DNA from: Allium sativum
Lineage: Eukaryota > Streptophyta > Magnoliopsida > Asparagales > Amaryllidaceae
Direction of reading: 5' to 3'
DNA length: 64,000 nt
Assembly (NCBI GenBank): GCA_030737875.1
Contig: CM060912.1
Coordinates: 878,005,199 to 878,069,198, forward strand
Part shown: positions 34,394-47,402 of the stretch, one piece after another
Layout of the letters: each line of letters starts with the position of its first letter
Numbering within the stretch: the first letter of the stretch is position 1
Made by a program: the position numbers and the translations under genes
The notes under the pieces: model-generated
Told to the model about the DNA's origin: nothing
The model's database searches: none
What the model saw: only the letters and a program-made list of their open reading frames with translations

Positions 34394-37300
34394 TGTAACA
34401 ACTCAGAATTTCAGAACCAACTTAAATTTTTTATTTAAGCTACTTTAATGCATTTTGATTATTTAAAATGATTTATTTTAAATAATAACGACTAAAAAAT
34501 TATTTAAATCGAAGTTAGAACGTATTTTTAAAATTTAATTAAAATGAGTTTGAAATGGCGCAGTAGTTTGAAAATTCGATTTTTAATTTCAAATGAATGT
34601 ATAGAATTCAATATAAATTGGATTTCAGTAAAACAAGAAACGTTGAAATATTTTGAACTGTAATTTTCTAATGAATGTAAGAAACTAAGATTTCACTTTC
34701 TAAATTGTAAGTTATGTCCAGATTAAAATTTAAAATAGTCGCTATAGAATTTATTTAAATTTTAATATATATATAGCCCTTAAAATAACCATTTTGTAAA
34801 CGACCTCCGTTTTCGACAAAACCACTTTTGTTAGATCCGGAATGTCAAATTATTGTTAGGTTTAAATTTCATAATTTTTGGAATTAATATGTAAGCGTAG
34901 TAAATCTAAACGCATTTTCAATTTTAGTTTGAATTTAACAAACCAGTTAAAAGGCCATTTTTCAAACGGTCTTCAAATTCGATGAAATTAATTTTGTTAG
35001 GACCGTATCGTCAAAACATAGATGGATTTCAATTTTCATAATTTTTGGAGTCAGTATGTAGCCCCGGTAAATTAAAATGTACGTTCAAATTCAATATTGA
35101 CCGTTATATTAATTTATATTTTAATTTTGATAAAAACTGATCAAAACAGTCGATTTGGCTTATGGAACATATCCCATTGTGTCCGAAATGAGGGTATTTG
35201 GTTAGGGGCGACGGTCGTTGGGTCTCATTTGGAGTTCAGATGAAATTGAGTCTATTAGGGAATTAAATAATATTAAATATTAAATTGATATATATACACA
35301 CGTTTGCCTAGGAAGCCTAATTCTCCCGTTCGTTTGTCTGCGCCGCCAACGATTAATCAAAGGCCGATTTTTTTTCCAATCTTCCTCCCCATTTTCTTCT
35401 AATTCATTCAGTGATTTTCGAAACCTTTAAAAGCAAAATTCAAGAGCTAAAAGAGCTCTATCTTCTCGACGGTAGTGATCATCTTTAAATCCGAGGATTG
35501 AGAGAAATTGGGATGCTAGGGTTCGTCATTCATAGGCTTTTTCAGGGTGGAGGAGGCGATCGCGACGGACGTCGTTCTGGTCGTAAGGAGAGGTGACGAG
35601 GGCGCATGGATGGTCGGTCTCTAATCGGCGGCAGTTGATGCCTACAGTGGTGCGCAGGGGGGTTGTTCAAGTCTAGGGCAATTTCATGATTTTTACAGAG
35701 GAAATGGGAAGAAGAAGGGTTATTTCCCTAATTATGTAATTAAAATTGGTTAATTATGATCTTTTAATTAAATTACGTAATTGACTTATAAACGATCATA
35801 ACTTTTCCGTATGACGTCCGAATTCAGTGATTTCAGAAGCGTTGGAATTGCGGAGACGAGATCTGTGTGATGGAACCGACCAGAACAGAAATAGAGCAAG
35901 TTAGATTTTTGAACTAAATTAAAAGCCTGTTTAATTTAGTTTAAAAATAAAATCTTCAAATAAAGACTGGCGGAGAGGAAGCCGATGTGAGAACTCTCTC
36001 ACTAAACTATTTGCAGTTATTTATTTTATAACTAGGAACATATAGATTGTCAGTGTTGATTTTTATTTGTTTAATTATCACAAAAAAATGTTGTACAGTG
36101 TCCGTTAGCTCGCATCCACTGTTGTTTGAAAACCATGGATGATTTAGTTGATAGTATTGTGTTGTGATTGTGATGATTAACATATTAAAAATAATGTTAA
36201 TATCATTGTGGTAGTTGAAGTTAAATTATAAAAATCCATTTATAATTTAAATAGTGAAAATTAGTTAATTAGAAAAATAATTCGAATCAAATTAGAATTC
36301 GTTAAATTTATTAACCAGTGACTAATTTAAATTCATTGTTGTTGGTTGAAAACCCCACATGGTCCCGGGGATGATAATTTACTCACATCACCCTTGGATT
36401 TAATTATATGTCAACCGATTGATTGACTGACTGGTATAAGCATTATTTAATTATTTAATGCTTATACAGTTATAAATTGCACTCTGGATGTGAATTGAAT
36501 GTTTATAACTGTTTTTGAATACATGTTATGTATGGAATCCAAATAAATGAAATTATATGGTAATTGATTGAGTCTGATTCCAATTCAGAAATAACGAATA
36601 TTTTAAAATAATATTCAATAAAGAATCAAAAATATGATTTTGACGTCCGATTTTGAATGGACATGAAAACAATGAAATATGTGAAGCCGAGTTAAGCAGA
36701 TATACGCCATTTTAACTCGAGCGGAATTTTCTATCAATTTTATTCATTTCATAACGAATGCCGAAAAGAATCGATTTCAAAATTTGATATTTTGAAAATA
36801 TTATCATTTTAATATTAAAATGATATGGAATATTCAATTTTGGTTTAAAATTGAAATGGAAGTTGGAATTGTTTTTGAAACGAATTCATAAACGTTTTAT
36901 AAAATACGTTTTAAATAGAAATCGAATAAATATATTATATATATTCAAGTGGTTTGAATAGAACGTATCGCGCAGCGACCATTCGCAAATTTCAACCATT
37001 AACTTCAATTTGATGTAACGAGAGATCCGACCGTCGGATTCCCTAGAACTGGAACCGTTGGGTTCGTATCGAAAAGATCTTTCAAATAAATACATGAGAT
37101 TTAAATTTGAACGGTTAGATTTTAAAATATGTCCAAATCAATTTCAAAAACGGTCACTATGAATGCAGTTCGGTGGCTGTTATTGGAAACCAACTGTACG
37201 GGTCTTAATAAAATTATTAAAAATTTGGAATTTTTTTTGTAAAATCATAATTACTGATTTGGAAAGGTTTTGGATGAATATTCCAAATTTGAAAAGACAA

Positions 37301-40300
37301 GGGATATTTATCTGAATGAACTGGTTAACAACTAGAAGAAAGAATGGATATGGTTTTAATATAACCAAAATTTTCCAACATATGAATTGGAAAGGATTTA
37401 AATAGAAATAATCTTCAGAATATTTCGATATTGGATTCCATGATTATACGGATATTGTTGAGGAATTTGGAAGATATAGATATCGTTATTCCCAATACGA
37501 TATCCATTAGTTTCAGAATTTGATATGGAAAATAAATTGGTATAATTTCTATTTAGAGCCTTATATTTAAAATCGAATTGGATTTTGGGTTTGTCGTCAA
37601 TGGTGTCTTCAATAACATTGTTCTTAAACCCAATTGAGAAAATAATAATTTTTTTAATTAAGATTAACGAATTTTTCCAATTTTTAATTATAAATTGGAA
37701 TTCAATGGAAGGTTATTTTGGGTTCATTGTGAACAATGTTTTAAATAATATTTGTTCTTAAAACCCAATTAACAGTGAAGATATGATTCGGAATTTATAA
37801 ATCTTTTTATAAAGATTAATGGAAATTTTTCCAAAGTAAAGTTTCCCAATTTAATACATTAAATTGGAATTGAATGGAATTCGATCTAATAATAACCGAG
37901 ATGAGTTTCTGTGAATGAAGACTGTTACTATTTATGGAAATTGAAAAGGCGTTGTCGTTATTCCATTTATATTATTAGTTTGATAGGGAAATTTATATCG
38001 ATTATATATTGTTCTGTTTTCCATGAAGATTCCATAGTTAATGGAAGTTGATTTGGTTTATCGTGAAATGTGTTTTAAATGACATTGGTTCTGTAACCCA
38101 TTTAAAGACAAGATTAAATTCCCAAAAGATTGAATAATCATCAAGTGATGATTTTTGAGATTAAAACCAAGGTGGAGTTTTAAATGAATCTTTAATTAGA
38201 TTGAAATGTGAATGAGGTAATTAAATTTACCGAATTCAAGAAATGTTCGAGAATGGAGTACTGCCAGTTTTTCTCCATGCGATAGTTAAATCTTTAATTA
38301 TATTTGAAACGAGAAATGGTAATTATTTTTACCAATAACACAATGAGTGTTAGATATGGAATACTACCAGTTTTTCTTCATGGGATGAATATGTTGGGAT
38401 TTAGTTAATAAAATAAATGGTTACTTCGGTAAGGCTCGATAAACCCGACTAGTTAGTAAAATCTATTAAAATTGATATCCAAAGGATGATTAAAGAATAA
38501 GTTTAGAAGAATTTATCTGTGATAAAATTTACGGGAACCTTTCCCTAAAAATGTGAATATTTGAATAAAAGAACATTCTAAATTGGAATGAGGCGTATGA
38601 TGTGTTTTCATAACACTTGATTATTAATTATAAAATGTGTGAGTTATTTGGAAAGACCAGGTTTAACCCATTCTGAATAATTAATATGACGACTAAAGTC
38701 GATAATTTGAAGACGGTGGTTGAGGATCAGAGATGTTCACATCGAATGGAAAGTTACTGATGCCTTGATTGGGATGTACACCCAAGACAAGGTAATAAGT
38801 GGTGATCGTCCAGACGTACTTGGAGATCGACCGGATATGCGAGGGCCCCTCTCTTGTGTTGGACATATGGGACGATGAATAAGGTGCCTCCGATTTCGTT
38901 CTGACCTAGAACGGACATGCAGATGGATTGTGTGTCTGACAGTGTATTCCTTTATGCTGTATTCGTTGATCTCTGCTAAATATATATCTGTTTGATGGTG
39001 GAAAATTCATTCTCTTGCTTAACACCCTTCTCTGAGGCGTACGAGCATAGAGGTTATATATTGGTGGAAATCAATGGTATGGTATGGATCGACAATGTGG
39101 CATGCTGAGTTGCATGGATCAAGGCTTTTGTTGAAAAGCAGAGTCTTGTGGTTGATGATCAAAGCACAATTTAAGTAGCGTAGCTTTGTGTTGCGTTAAT
39201 TCACGAGCTTCACACCTCGGTATGAACCAAAAACGGGATGAGGACCGCACGGAAATGGATATATGTTAGTTTCTAGCTACGAGTAACGTCATGGTATGGA
39301 GCCCAGACATTTTACTCATGTGGATGTTGGAAATTTTATTGATGGAAAGCGTGGTACCTCGGATTTGATTTGAGTCCCTAGTAGCTCTTGATTGGTCGAA
39401 GATACTGAACAATTTTGGAGGTTCGATAAAACCGCTAACATATAGTTTATGGTATAACTAATCATCGACGGATGACCGGCCCTGCCGCTAACCTAGGGTT
39501 TCCTAGAGGCGTGATCCCGAGGCATTGCTAGTGTGTCTCGAATCGGTAAGGATGATCACTTGCCCTGGTTCTTAGATGGAAACCCAATTTCCAATACACG
39601 ATTTTACAATTTTGGTTGTAGACCTATATGGCGTTGTAATATAATGGCACCTACGCCGCCTATGATTGATACATTTATATTTGAAGTTGATTTCTTTACT
39701 TATAGTAATAATAAAAGATGAAATTTCGCGTATTGAGCATATTTGGCTATTATAAGGTAAAACTCTATCCTCGACTGCGTTCATTGTGTGATGGGACCTG
39801 AGTCTTATAATAGCTTCATTTTTCTTCTTTAGCATTGCACTGTTTATTCTTATGCACTGGTATTCATAGGGGATAAACCCGTTCCGTGTTATACGGCGTG
39901 GTCTCGTGGTTTAACTAACTTTAAAATAAAAGATAATAATTGTTTTAGTTCTCACACCAGTCCCATGATTGACTCGGAGTTTATTGTTTTAACCTAAACT
40001 CTGGGTGCTCATATTTTCCATACGGGCAACTAGTAGTTTTGGTTTTTGCAAATTTCTATTTCATAGGATCCTGGTTTATAGCTGGAGTTGTATTCGGAAA
40101 GCTTTGTATCCATGTATTTCTTTCATTTGTGCTAATTGATGTATTTTCTACTACGCATTGTATTTATGCATTATATATTCGTAATGTAATTTAAATCTCT
40201 GATATTTTTCTGGTTTGTATTACTTATTCATACTCTGATATTCTTGTACTCTAATGTAAATTGTTGTAATAGCAATGAAATGTTCTATTGTTGTGTTCTG

Positions 40301-40371
40301 ATGCGTCATGTTCTCGAAGTAGTCCACCTTCTTGTTCGGTTTACGCCAGCTAGGAAGTTCGGGTCGCCACA
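34394..40371 (+). mobile_element. 3' LTR of element B, complete (5,978 bp)
   Basis: It starts TGTAACAACTC after the polypurine tract and ends GGTCGCCACA. It is related along its length to the element A LTR (for example the shared GGAACCGTTGGGTTCGTATC block near 37043 and 1049) but clearly a separate subfamily. It lacks the 24/33/29/27-bp minisatellite cascade of element A. The flank after the end is TCCGA. Short ORFs here have no coding signature. Confidence 0.9.
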
Positions 40372-40489
40372 TCCGAGTTCTGTAATAGCAATGCATCTGA
40401 ATGCACGAATATCTAGACTATGGTCTACGGTGGCTATAATCCTACCTCGACCCCTCCCTCAACTAGTGAAAGATTACATCATGAGCTAA
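40372..40489. other. 118-bp spacer of unknown origin
   Basis: This lies between the end of element B and the start of a minus-strand LTR. It could be the first bases of that older element's interior, cut by the element B insertion, but no primer-binding site or gag motif is recognisable. Confidence 0.35.
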
Positions 40490-43400
40490 GTGACATGCCC
40501 CGAGCAAGCAATCTATATCCAAATTGGCATTTCTCACAACCAACGTCTCGATAGTGAAACCTCGATGGTCTCTTGGTTTAGCTCTAGTCTTTCCGCATCA
40601 CACTGACTTTCGATGATAGGTACCTAACGGTTACTATCCTGTGTTGGTCCTGACCCAACCTATGTATAGGAAAAATCATTGAATCACCTACGTCATCCTA
40701 CATTCCTCTGACTGCCAAACTACTGTTGCAGTCAAGGTAGACTCACTGGGTGGTTTTGCGCAGACCCAGCCTCTACGAGTACAGCCTGAGAGTTGCCACA
40801 ACACATTGGACCACCATGTAGTACCCTACTACATCCCTCGGAAGCTACGTGCTTCCTTTTAGTCCCACATAGCCATCAAGCAGAATATCAGTAGAATAAT
40901 CAAATGGACGTGTTCCTCTCATGTATCCAAACACCCGTTGGGTTCTTCACCTTCAGACATGCAGACTGGTCCAAATGCATCGTACTAACGTGTTATTAGA
41001 CCCTATGCTTAAATGTTTTATTTAAGCGCTTGCTCTACCTCATCTGTTTTCTAGATAACTTGGTTATTTCCAATTTATTAGCCTCTTATTTAAGTTACCA
41101 AGTTCTCTCCGAACCCCTTATATGTCTAAGGAATAGACCCCACTCGCTCATTAATTTCAGTTATATAACTTAACCCATTCAAGTTCATTAATAAACCCAT
41201 AACATGTTATTCTCTAGATTGTAATTCAAGATCTGTAATCTACAATCTTCTTACATAATTATCCTATCATTCATTGTCCAATTTTAGGTTTACAGGATAC
41301 AATAACATTTTCTACTTAATGTATAATTGAGTATGTATTATCTCAATCAGTAGGCTTCATGTTAACATGTTACTTAATATATATATATATATATCATTAA
41401 GTACAAGTCATTTCATTTCGCTATTATCTCAGGTTACCAGATTCATTAGCACATAAATGGCTACTTACTTCTTTCAGTTCCATGCCGCTTGAGTAGGCTT
41501 CTGCATATTATTAATTTGTTTTATTAGACTTCATAGTTCTCTTTTATAAGTCTACCAATAATAAGCCCATTTTATTCTTTTTCATTAATCATGACTTGGT
41601 TTAATACAACATCTTGTTGTTATTTACTTATTTACTTGGTTCTCTTAACTAAGGGTTATCAATTTCTTTCCATTTATTATAACCTATGTTATAATTTCCA
41701 CTTGTCCCTAGGACATGCCTACCTATTGTCTTCCATTATTCCATTCATACTTAATCATAATAGGTTATTATCATCCCCTGTTCATTCCAATTCTTATACT
41801 GTCATTCCAGCTAGTATTGTTTGCTTATTAACTTAGTTTTCTTAACTAAGGTTTATTAATAAGTTTTCCCTTTTTATTAATTATAATACCTGCTATAATT
41901 TCACTTGTCCTTAGGACAAGCCTGCCTATTATACAACATTCTCATTAATGTAATTATTTATAATAGGTTATATTCCCCGTTCATCACATTTTCTTTGGTT
42001 ATTTATATTAACCAACTTTTACTGTTGTGACATTTATCTCTTTACTGTCTTGTGAATTTTCACACATTCCATTTATGTTCATATATTTACATATATGTTT
42101 AGGCACCGGACCCCTCACATTAAGTTGGCTACTTGTGGATGCTGGATTTGCTGGGCGGTTCCGTGTAGACTTCTACCACAAGTTGAACTTAACCTCGTGT
42201 CTTAGTGCGGTTACAATTTTCTAATTAATGTAAATTTTCCTTCCAATTTAGACATATTTATTCTTCAAAATTTTACTGTAATTCTATTTACAACCTTTTG
42301 GCCAAATGATGCTCTTAAGCAAAAATTCAGGTTTATCATAAATTCCATAATTACAGCATTTATAGAAATTTCCCGTTCAAACAGATGTTTAATGGAAACA
42401 GGCTTAGATGACAGAAATGTTCTCAGTAGGTTTAACCCCAATTATTCGCAATTTCATTGTAACTTGATTTACAATATCCAATTGACAGGTTCTTAGGATG
42501 GTTCTATATACAACAGTAGTTTTTTTAACATGTCCAAAACAGTTTTAATATCAAATTTTCACAATTTAATTCTTTAGCAGATTAAATATAATGGGGGAAA
42601 ACGATGGATATACCGTTATTTAAAATGGTATAATTTAGATCCACTCACCAAAAAACTTTCTAATCCATGAATCTAATCAAGATATGTTATTTCATGGCCT
42701 TCCTAACTAAATCTATAATCCAAATAACCATGGATTCACAAATATGATATTAAGGAAGAGGGAAAAGAGAAAGAGAACTATATAAACCATATTCAAGGAC
42801 TTACCTCACGCTGTTCAGAATTCTGAACACTTATTTGTAGATTAAAACTCTTTTATCTTCAAATCTTGAATCAGAATTACCTAAAACTAATTATTTTATT
42901 TTCTGAAGAAATTTGAGGCGGAAGAAGAATGGCAGAGCCTAGACAGTACCTTAGAAAATATGAGATTTAGGCTAGGCTCTGCTAGTCTATTTATAGGTGT
43001 ACAAAAAAGCCTGAACCATCATATTTAACCCCTTAAAATTTGAATCGCATACATCAAAAATGCCATATCACAGTCTGGGCCGGCTCGGATACGTGGGTCG
43101 ACCAGTAGGTCGACCCAGCCCAACTTGGCTCGACCCATAGGTCGATCCAGGTAGTACGTGGGTTGACCCATCTGGGTCCACGCATGTTTTCTGGGACGTT
43201 GTTTCTGAATTTAATGTTTTTAATTAACAACATTTAATAACTTGCTAAATATTCTTCTCTTAATTTATTCTATATCACTTATAGATCATTCGCTAAATTT
43301 GAATTTCACCTATATATATACATACACACAACCTTTAATTATTTAATTCATTGTTATCTTTTGTATACATGCTCCGTTTTGGTCATGCCATAAACCAAAA

Positions 43401-43514
43401 CGAATCAGAAAATCACCACGAATGTATTGGCAAATGTTTCGGGGTCAAATTCTGAAAAATATAATCTTTTATATTTTTTTTTTATTATTAACATAAAAAA
43501 TATGGGGTGTTACA
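40490..43514 (-). mobile_element. LTR of a third Ty3/gypsy-type element, minus strand (about 3.0 kb)
   Basis: On the minus strand it would start TGTAACACCCC (reverse complement of 43504-43514) and end GGGGCATGTCA (from 40490), both typical of plant chromovirus LTR ends. No primer site or polypurine tract is found at either side, and the flanking pentamers CTAAG and GGGAG do not match, so it is a solo LTR with altered flanks or a rearranged remnant. The interior is AT-rich and non-coding; around 43080-43180 it carries several GGTCGACC-like words. Confidence 0.6.
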
Positions 43515-44016
43515 GGGAGGGTCATCTCGGTTGGTGTCAAAGTTGTGTTGATGAAATACACAACTAAAATGATTTAATTTGAATGTTGATTATTAGGCTA
43601 TTAACTCAAACTGACTAAATATTGAGTGTATGGTCAAATATGTTTATTTAACTGAAAATAGCAGTCTAAATATGTTAGGACAACTAGTAGTTAAGGTTTT
43701 GCTGATACGTCTTGGTGTCTTTTTAAAGCAGGATCCTGGATTATGGCTGGAGCTATACTCTGTATTACTTCATAGTCTTCCGCTGAGTGTATTTATGTTT
43801 CCGACGTGTATTGTAATTTGTTAATCTCTGTAATTGCGATGTACTCTGGTATATTCTTGTACTCTGATGTAAAATTGTTGTAATAACAATGAAATGTTCT
43901 TTTGTGTTTTGTTCTGCTGATATGTCGTATCACGTAATGGTTTGAGGATTTTTACCGTTTGCATTGGACCTGTGTGACTTATGGTCAATTCGAATGGCAG
44001 GAATTTCGGGTCGTCA
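43515..44016 (+). mobile_element. 3' end of an old plus-strand LTR, related to elements A and B
   Basis: Words such as GCAGGATCCTGGATTATGGCT, CTTCCGCTGAGTG and GTACTCTGATGTAA match the last ~400 bp of the A and B LTRs. It ends GGGTCGTCA. Its upstream part is cut off by the minus-strand LTR at 43514. Confidence 0.6.
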
Positions 44017-44697
44017 TAAAAAATACCAAAAAAATGCTATCAGCTACCACAGACCACCGACCAATCAGTGTTTGATCGGCGGTTTATAGTCGAACACATT
44101 AAAAAAAAAATCGACCGATGGTAGCCGATAGTAGAAAAGTGGGTGCTTTTAGCACCACACTAAGTTTAATGAAATAAATATACTAACTAATTTTTTTTAT
44201 TACCATTTATGTATTGTTAATAATATTGTTACATTTCTGATCCATTCCATCTGCTCGAACTTGCTGATCCAATGTTAGAGCGTCTCCAGCGGTTTTACGA
44301 GTCGTAATCTTACGACTCATAAGATACAGGGGAGATTGGTTAAATCTCCCAAAAGGCGCGCGCCGATTTTATCGGCATGCACCTATTTTATTGGCATGTA
44401 CCTGTTTAATCAAAATGCGTAGATATTATCAACGCGTAAAAGTTATGTGCCGATAAATTCGGCGCGCTCTGCTATATTGATTTTTTATTTATTAGTTTAG
44501 GTTCATAAATTTATTAACCAGTTAAAGTTATTAATCTGTTAAATCGGTTTACTAGTCTTATTCCTGGATTATTAACCAATTTAGTTTGATTTGCATTACC
44601 CAACTCTATAAATATCCACTTACTTCTTCAAAGCTTCTTTGTTCATTACTCTCTTCTCCTACTCAATTTAATCCCCGTTATTCTATTTCTTTTAATA
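44017..44697. other. Non-coding stretch with an imperfect inverted repeat
   Basis: CTATCAGCTACCAC (about 44038) and GATGGTAGCCGATAG (about 44117) form an imperfect inverted repeat around an A-run, perhaps a small foldback element. A perfect dyad GAGTCGTAA/TTACGACTC is at 44299-44318. TATAAATA at 44607-44614 is placed about 85 bp before the ATG of the following pseudogene. Confidence 0.45.
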
Positions 44698-45217
44698 ATG
44701 CCTTCACGGCTATCATCTCTTGACTCTGATTATGGTGTCCCACACAACTCCGTTCCAACGTCTAGTGATTCCACCGATATCGATTGGAATATAAACTATC
44801 AAGAGAAACATTACGAGGAATTTGATTGGCAATATCCAGATCTTGAAGTACTTACGCTCCAACTGGAACATGCGTACGTCCCATGAGTTAATGAACTTCC
44901 TATTTATCAACCCCAACTAGAACAAGAGGTTGAGCATGTACCAATAAATCAACTAACATCTGAAGAAGAGATTAATTCTTACCCAGTTTGCGACCACTGT
45001 GGATATATGGCTGAAGTTGTTGTAATAGCTGATGGCGTAAACATTGGTCGTGGCATACTTTTTTTTTCTTTCCAATTTTACCGATGGTTGCAATTTTTCA
45101 GAATAGATTGACGAACCGCTTTGTCCAAGGGGCATAACATATGCGAATGAGCTAGAACTAGAAATTAGACGTCTCAACCAAATGTTAGCAAAATTTCAAT
45201 TTAACGGTAACCAGTAG
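44698..45217 (+). pseudogene. Broken GRF-type zinc-finger protein gene
   Basis: ATG at 44698 opens an acidic, Ser/Asp-rich N terminus that is stopped by TGA at 44884 but continues in the same frame. It reaches a Cys-X2-Cys-Gly motif, then NIGRG. After a frame change near a T-run at 45060, the word DGCNFFR appears, and after a second frame change WIDEP-like and CPRGITYANELE words, ending in a coiled-coil-like tail at TAG 45217. The order CxxCG, N-x-GR, C-x-FF, W-x-DEP is that of the GRF zinc finger, a single-stranded nucleic-acid-binding module common in small plant proteins, many transposon-linked. A TATA box lies 84 bp upstream. One stop and at least two frameshifts make it non-functional as written. 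Confidence 0.6.
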
Positions 45218-45490
45218 TGTTCTTATTGTTTTTTGTCGAGTATTATTTCTAATATTAGTTTGAATTAGTGTTTGTGTATTTGTGCAATCGTAGAACTTGT
45301 AATACAAATATGGCGTATAGTATGGTTTGATGGTTGAAATATAAAATGATCGTTCGATTATAAAAGGAGATTGAAACAGTACGAATTGTCCCCTTTATTT
45401 AAAGTTGCTCAAAAGCCATTATAATTTTTGTTTCAAGGTTACCATTTTGTTTATAAAGATAATGCATTCTATTTATTTCGTGTAGCTTAA

Positions 45491-45649
45491 ATGGATGATT
45501 GGAAAATCAGTGATGAAGCTATGGGTAAAATGTTTGATGAGTACAAACGGAACAAGGAGGACGAGAAAGAGGGTGGATTCGTTTCAGATACACAAATAAA
45601 AGAGGTAGAAGAACCTGTTCAGAATGAAATAATTTGTGGTATCCAATGA
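45491..45649 (+). CDS. Short ORF, 52 codons, unknown
   Basis: The ATG at 45491 begins an acidic, lysine-rich peptide (MDDWKISDEAMGKMFDEY...) that ends at TGA 45647-45649. It follows the GRF pseudogene by ~270 bp and could be another piece of the same decayed transposon or gene. I do not recognise a family. Confidence 0.25.
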   Translation: MDDWKISDEAMGKMFDEYKRNKEDEKEGGFVSDTQIKEVEEPVQNEIICGIQ

Positions 45650-45939
45650 ATTGTTAAAATACGGAATCCACAACCACGTTCACGATCCAACATAGCGAGA
45701 CAAATGTGTAATCTTAATCATCAAAACTGTAGTACTACAAGCTCCAATACTGCTACAACTGAAACTTTTTTCTAATGATTTACTTATCATCGTGAAAGCC
45801 TATATTGAAGTTGATTGAAGAAATGAGATATTGTTGCAAAATGGAGGGGTCTAACCCATGAAGAATTTTGGTCAATGGTAATAAGAATACATAACAACCA
45901 TCATACCTGCACTACTAGACGAACTTCAGTTGAAATCCT

Positions 45940-46197
45940 ATGGCTCATCGTCGTCTTGTAGAAGCTTGTGAACGATACCATAAGATTATTGAGACAATTG
46001 AAGACGAAGACATATTTAAAACAACTAAATCAACTTTTGATTCTCGTTACCTAGCAGAGTATGGTACTGATTTTGTTGGCCACAAAGCATATAAATTTCG
46101 TTATAGTTGGCTAACTGATATGAGGCTGAGTAGGCTAATGGTATTTGTCTATTTTATTTGCATGGTTGAACTTGTGTTTTATTATATGATCCTATGA
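45940..46197 (+). CDS. ORF of 85 codons, unknown
   Basis: It starts with a real ATG and has protein-like composition over the first ~60 residues (words ACERYHKIIETIEDED and AYKFRYSWL). It turns hydrophobic and low-quality at the end, which suggests read-through into non-coding sequence. No domain is recognised. It lies between a GRF zinc-finger pseudogene and a Harbinger-accessory-like fragment, so it may be part of a decayed transposon. Confidence 0.25.
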   Translation: MAHRRLVEACERYHKIIETIEDEDIFKTTKSTFDSRYLAEYGTDFVGHKAYKFRYSWLTDMRLSRLMVFVYFICMVELVFYYMIL

Positions 46198-46375
46198 AAA
46201 ATATGGAGTAATTATGATTTTATACTTTAGTACAATGTCTAAAACTATCAACAAATGGTAAAAGTAGGAATATAAATAAATCACACATTCATTGATAAGT
46301 AAATAGTTACTACAATAGGAATTATAACGTTACTACATCAACGTCTAGTAATAAAGATAGGGATGAACAATCTAC

Positions 46376-46690
46376 TTATAACTGAGGAAATCTTGACATT
46401 AGAATACATTGTTTCGTTCTCATCCAATATTCCATCTCCATGTCATCCATTCCAGTCAAATCTTTGGTCATGATAGCATTCTCATCTTGTTGTTGCTTAT
46501 ATGCTAACTCGTTCGCTAGATATTGTAGCCTCTTCTCTTCCACATCAGCAAACCTTCTCATAACTTGTGATTCATAAAACGTTGTTTGACGACTTACTTT
46601 GTCGAATCGACCCTGAATCGCCCACAACAACCGAAAGCATAATGAATGCTTCTCAATGAAAGCAGTCTTAATTTTATTCCAAACAGTCAA
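46376..46690 (-). pseudogene. Fragment like plant Harbinger-associated / NAM-associated accessory proteins
   Basis: The minus-strand frame of about 100 residues has a helical tryptophan-containing segment (VWNKIKTAF..., LLWAIQGRFDKV). It is followed by a Glu/Gln-rich helix and the tail IMTKDLTGMDDMEMEYW. This layout resembles the C-terminal half of the Myb/SANT-like accessory proteins of PIF/Harbinger transposons. The N-terminal DNA-binding part is missing or diverged and no Harbinger transposase is seen nearby. Assignment is by eye and tentative. Confidence 0.4.
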
Positions 46691-47089
46691 GACATTATAC
46701 AGTTTAAGTTTATTCGGATTTAGAAGATAGAAATAAAGTGAAATTATGTCGTGATGTAAAATCTAATAAAGGAAACAATTTATAATTGAAAATATAACCG
46801 TTTTCTGGCCGTTAGAAGAAAATATAATTGTTTATTCCAAACAGTCAAGACATTATACAGTTTAAGTTTGTACTAGTCGTTGAAGGATATTTGTCCAAGA
46901 AAACAGAAACACTCGGAGCGCGTTGACGCTTTAAAGAGCACTAATATTTTCGGTGCACTTCAAAACGCGTCATAATATCAATTCACGGTGCCAGCTCAAA
47001 TTAGTCCTGAATCTTTCCTTCAATATGTAGCAAAAGACATCGGGGTACCACATCCACGACCACGATGAAATTCCTTTCTATCGCGCTAA
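46691..47089. other. Non-coding stretch with a short direct duplication
   Basis: The word TTATTCCAAACAGTCAAGAC with its continuation through TACAGTTTAAGTTT occurs at about 46673 and again at about 46832, a ~38-bp direct repeat about 160 bp apart. Nothing else is recognised. Confidence 0.5.
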
Positions 47090-47402
47090 AAAAACCTTTT
47101 CCCCCTCCTTCTGCGATTCTCACGCGACCCAGTTATCGCTGATTCCGCAGTCAACATTGCTCACCATCTACGAATTACAATCAAGAGGTAAAATCTTTTC
47201 GTGTTTTCATTTTTTTTATTTATTTATGTAGGGCTTCTGATTTATAAATTAGTAGCACTGATGGAGATATTGGTTAACATCTTATTACCGTTTGTGAATT
47301 TCTGTAGATTTCAATTCACTTCTGTGTCAAAACCCTAGTGCGTTGATCACTCCTCAAGCACCGACTTCGGCATACGTTCAACATCTGCAGCCCTCACTAG
47401 GT
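47090..47402 (+). other. Possible untranslated or orphan exons
   Basis: A pyrimidine-rich stretch ends at AATCAAGAG followed by GTAAAATC (about 47188). A TTCTGTAG acceptor begins a ~90-bp segment ending CACTAG followed by GTAATCTG (about 47400). Composition and splice consensus resemble the 5' exons of a plant gene, but I find no coding exon downstream. A similar donor-bearing segment is at about 52680-52757. Confidence 0.3.

Noticed and set aside
40372..40489. Gag N terminus of the minus-strand element (Arg/Gly words)
   Set aside because: The stretch is too short, has no primer-binding site before it and no consistent open frame.
44271..44330. GAGCGTCTCCAGCGG at 44276 as a Harbinger or MITE terminal repeat
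   Set aside because: It resembles such termini, but I could not find a matching inverted partner or target duplication to the right.
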